From Colivicinus sp022776215 (GTDB taxonomy: Bacteria; Bacillota_I; Bacilli_A; Erysipelotrichales; Erysipelotrichaceae), in NCBI GenBank assembly GCA_022776215.1, contig JALFIR010000065.1:1-50070 (forward strand): a stretch of 50,070 bases of DNA. The letters run 5' to 3'. A program made the position numbers and the translations under genes. The notes under the pieces are model-generated. The model did no database searches. It had not been told where the DNA came from and was given only the letters and a program-made list of their open reading frames with translations. Below, in pieces: positions 47,709-50,070 of the stretch; the first letter of the stretch is position 1, and each line of letters opens with the position of its first letter.

Positions 47709-48882
47709 ATGGTTCAAATGCCACCATTGTTTCCTTTGGCAGTTTCTCATTTTCACAGTTCAGAAGATACGCTATCGCCTTGTTCGCAAAGCGGTTTGTT
47801 TTCATCGTATCCCAATCGGCAAGCCGGACTATTTCTGCTGTGCCTTTCTCAAAATCAAACGAAATCTCGCCCCATTCGCCGTCGCAGTCTGCTTGGTATT
47901 CGTAGATTGCGGCGGCGATTTTCTTTTTGCGCTTAGTTTTGGATTTCTGTTTCAACTGGACAGCATGGATTACATCCTCGGCAACCAGAAGCTCCGTCAG
48001 CTTGTCCACCGCTTTCCGATAAGCTCGCTCCGCACCGCTGGCTGTGCTGCCCTCAAACATGACTGCCAATTCCTCAAAAGTGGGGCGGTTCTTCCATGAG
48101 CCGACACGCCCACAGGTCATGCAGATCGCAAGACGCTTTTCAAGCAAGGTCTGTTCCCGGTAATTCAGTTTCTCAAATGCCCGTTGCACCTTTTCTGCCT
48201 GTATGCCGTTCCAGAGAATGTCCATGTAATTCCAAGTATCATCAAGGGCAACATCTTCGCCCGTTTCTTCTCCGTCCTCGTCCGTTACATAGAACGGTTG
48301 CTGATTGCGGATGCCACGGACAACTTTCAGATATTCTTCCGCAAGGGCATGATCACAGTTGTACTTCCTGGAAAACTCGCTGATTGCATCCTTGGTGTTA
48401 TGGTACAGCCAAGCCATTGACCGCACCATTTTGTAATTGGTCAGAGAGGATACCGACCATTTTTCTTCGCCCATGCGAAACCGGAGCATAGCGTCCCGGA
48501 TGAACGGATATATGTAGGTGGCATACTCTGCACCCTTGGCGGGATCATAGTCTATCAGTTTTTGGAGCATTTGCTCACGGCAGGAGAGCTTTATATCCAG
48601 AAACCGGTCTGTATCGTACGGGTCACCGCCATCTACGCCAAGAAAGGTTTTGATGCGCTTGTTCAGTTGCGGTTCGTAGTGATGGAGGAAGAATAAGAAA
48701 TACTTCAAGTCCTTTTTCTGTAAGGCAGACAGAATATATTCGTTCAAATTACCCACCACGGGTGGCTCCGGTTCCAGTTGGAAGATTCGCTCTGCCACAT
48801 AAGGAATGATACCGTCACCGTGCGGATTAACTTGGTGTTTCGGTATGTATCCGTTCATGTTCCAAGTAAAATCATTCAGCAT
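47707..48882 (-). CDS. Sigma-70-like protein of clostridial mobile elements
   Basis: A 391-residue protein. The helical middle (KGAEYATYIYPFIRDAMLRF, about residues 115-135) has the spacing of sigma region 2; the region near 145-215 (MVRSMAWLYHNTKDAISEFSRKYN) resembles region 3. The C-terminal helix-turn-helix (RPTFEELAVMFEGSTASGAERAYRKAVDKL, about 268-297) resembles region 4. Such long, degenerate sigma-like proteins are common in clostridial conjugative elements and may direct transcription of element genes. The alternative is a non-sigma DNA-binding regulator. The start follows GGGAGGTGTGCT. It shares its orientation with the GGDEF gene upstream on this strand. The 96-bp gap between them holds only a short dyad (48923-48936). 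Confidence 0.65.
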   Translation of the reverse strand: MLNDFTWNMNGYIPKHQVNPHGDGIIPYVAERIFQLEPEPPVVGNLNEYILSALQKKDLKYFLFFLHHYEPQLNKRIKTFLGVDGGDPYDTDRFLDIKLSCREQMLQKLIDYDPAKGAEYATYIYPFIRDAMLRFRMGEEKWSVSSLTNYKMVRSMAWLYHNTKDAISEFSRKYNCDHALAEEYLKVVRGIRNQQPFYVTDEDGEETGEDVALDDTWNYMDILWNGIQAEKVQRAFEKLNYREQTLLEKRLAICMTCGRVGSWKNRPTFEELAVMFEGSTASGAERAYRKAVDKLTELLVAEDVIHAVQLKQKSKTKRKKKIAAAIYEYQADCDGEWGEISFDFEKGTAEIVRLADWDTMKTNRFANKAIAYLLNCENEKLPKETMVAFEP

Positions 48883-48978
48883 AGCACACCTCCCTTCCGA
48901 TTTAATATAATATTTGCGAACATTCAGAAAACTGAAAGTTGTTGGGTTCTTTACATAGATTAAATATCAATTTATAAA

Positions 48979-50070
48979 TCAAACTCGTCTTCTATCTTTT
49001 CCTGTTCGTCTATAGTATTCATCCTTATCTGCATACATCAGCTTATCAGCCAGTGCTATAATTTCTTCAAAATTAAGTTCTGTATGTTCTGAACAAACAA
49101 CTACTCCCTTAGACACGCTAAGTTCAGAAATAAGATTTCCCTGGAAGTTTTCCGTTAAATAATCAAATGTCTTCACTGCATTCAGAGCTTCTTCTCTCGT
49201 TCCTTTCAGTAATAAAACAAACTCATCGCCGCCTACACGATACGTCCTTCCAAGATTTGAAAATGCATTATCCATACACTTTGAAGCGCCAATAATCAGC
49301 TCATCCCCTGCTTCATGACCAATATTATCATTAACTGCTTTTAATCCGTTCAAATCCATCATAATCAGAACATATTCTATTAAATTCTGATCTTTTTTGA
49401 TTTTTTCACAGTCAGCTTCAAACCCTCGTCTGTTATATAAACCTGTAAGCTCGTCCTTTATAGACACCTCATATCTTCTGTTGTATGCATCCTTTGTTTT
49501 CTTCTCTCGCATACTGATAATAACAAAGGAAGTTGCCATTATTAATACGCCTGCAATAAAAATGAAAACGATTGGAAGTATAATTTTATTTACATCCATT
49601 TTAACGGGATTATTATCTCTTATTACTATATACCAATCAAATTCTTCGAGATACTTGGTCATATAACAGCCATTCTCCGATAACTGATAATAAAAATCAT
49701 CATCTGATATATTGCCAAAATATGAATTATCCAAGTAGCCTGTTTCTATAGAACTTACATCCGTATCAACCTGTATAAGTCCATCATGATTAACTAAATA
49801 TACTTTGATATTGTATTCTTCCTCGAACCTGGCAAGTATGTCTACAAGGTCATTCATATCAACTCCGACACCACATGCTCCCAAAATGTCTCCATTCGTG
49901 TCAATAATACCGTAATTAATAAACACCGAAAGACTCCCGTTATTATCTTCATCAGTATCAACATTAACTATATATCTTTTCCCTGAATCCAAGTAATCCT
50001 TATACCATATATCATGGCTGTCATTTTCAACATCAAGATACCTACTTATTCCATTATATGTATAATATGC
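48979..50070 (-). CDS. Membrane diguanylate cyclase with dCache-like sensor (5' end cut by window)
   Basis: 363 residues are visible; the frame stays open to the window edge, so the start lies beyond 50070. The outer part (GISRYLDVENDSHDIWYKDY, DTDEDNNGSLSVFINYGIID, GVDMNDLVDIL) is the PAS-like half of a dCache sensor. One helix follows (ILPIVFIFIAGVLIMATSFV), then the GGDEF domain with the intact active motif YRVGGDEFVLLL and substrate-site features LTGLYNRRGFE. It should make cyclic di-GMP at the membrane in response to an external small molecule. Codon use is less GC-rich than the neighbouring element genes. No cyclic di-GMP riboswitch or EAL protein is seen in the window. Confidence 0.93.
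   Translation of the reverse strand, partial: AYYTYNGISRYLDVENDSHDIWYKDYLDSGKRYIVNVDTDEDNNGSLSVFINYGIIDTNGDILGACGVGVDMNDLVDILARFEEEYNIKVYLVNHDGLIQVDTDVSSIETGYLDNSYFGNISDDDFYYQLSENGCYMTKYLEEFDWYIVIRDNNPVKMDVNKIILPIVFIFIAGVLIMATSFVIISMREKKTKDAYNRRYEVSIKDELTGLYNRRGFEADCEKIKKDQNLIEYVLIMMDLNGLKAVNDNIGHEAGDELIIGASKCMDNAFSNLGRTYRVGGDEFVLLLKGTREEALNAVKTFDYLTENFQGNLISELSVSKGVVVCSEHTELNFEEIIALADKLMYADKDEYYRRTGKDRRRV

Larger units (their letters stand above)
44160..50070. mobile_element. Left part of an integrative element inserted in rlmD
   Basis: From about 44160, inside rlmD, base composition and codon use shift from AT-rich to GC-richer DNA and stay so through DUF6061, blaI, blaR1 and the sigma-like gene. 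The rlmD (rum) 3' end is a known integration target of conjugative and phage-like elements in streptococci and other Firmicutes. Such elements supply a replacement 3' end. The cargo (DUF6061, BlaI/M56 pair, sigma-like protein) is of the kind found on clostridial conjugative elements. The right end, integrase and conjugation genes lie beyond the window, so the class is unknown. The exact attachment core within 44150-44190 cannot be fixed without an empty-site comparison. Confidence 0.8.

Overview
The window is low-GC Firmicutes (Bacillota) chromosome. TGA acts as a normal stop (pyrC, flavodoxin region) and TGG as Trp, so it is not a UGA-decoding mollicute. The AT-rich codon use, the F-ATPase with a sodium-type rotor subunit, pyruvate phosphate dikinase, GatCAB, the Asp23/FakA pair and a lysine riboswitch fit a fermentative gut anaerobe, perhaps Erysipelotrichia-like. 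That placement is inference. From about 44.16 kb rightwards the DNA is clearly GC-richer with clostridial-type codon use: it is the left part of an integrated mobile element.

Layout. 1-0.9 kb: insertion-sequence debris, namely a transposase C-terminal fragment and an IS200/IS605-type tnpA broken by a 14-nt tandem duplication. 0.9-2.0 kb (minus): flavodoxin preceded by a decayed DUF3793 gene and two palindromic operators. 2.0-4.8 kb (minus): pyrB-pyrI-pyrC with a promoter and a transcription attenuator. 4.8-6.3 kb: an AbiEi/AbiEii type IV toxin-antitoxin pair with an operator over its promoter. 6.5-9.1 kb: a small secreted protein, two membrane proteins and an ABC ATPase. 9.2-10.8 kb: CsoR-type regulator, CYTH protein and GDPD phosphodiesterase. 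10.9-12.1 kb: zinc-ribbon/DEDDh exonuclease. 12.3-15.9 kb: a two-permease plus ATPase exporter. 16.0-17.4 kb: a DUF4143 ATPase behind three 32-bp-spaced repeats. 17.4-20.1 kb: lysine riboswitch and amino-acid ABC importer. 20.2-22.8 kb (minus): ppdK. 23.0-29.5 kb: the complete atpIBEFHAGDC operon. 29.5-32.9 kb: a cre box, a secreted protein and a paralogous permease pair without an ATPase. 33.0-35.0 kb: Asp23 protein and fakA. 35.1-37.2 kb: hybrid histidine kinase. 37.2-44.5 kb: ligA, gatC, gatA, gatB, an anchored protein and rlmD. 44.16-50.07 kb: the element, with a replacement 3' end of rlmD, DUF6061, BlaI/BlaR1, a sigma-like protein and a dCache-GGDEF protein cut by the window edge.

How the parts work together. 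Pyrimidine synthesis, lysine uptake and the second permease locus each carry a readable cis-regulatory device (attenuator, riboswitch, cre). The ATP synthase c subunit has the two-carboxylate sodium motif, which suggests sodium-coupled energetics. The two permease pairs (12.3 and 29.9 kb) are clear paralogues and may share the single ATPase at 15.2 kb. The mobile element rebuilds the rlmD reading frame with a new C-terminal tail of about 105 residues, so the rRNA methyltransferase probably stays active. No gene-free stretch exceeds 300 bp; the larger gaps hold the regulatory features listed. I saw no tRNA, rRNA or CRISPR array.
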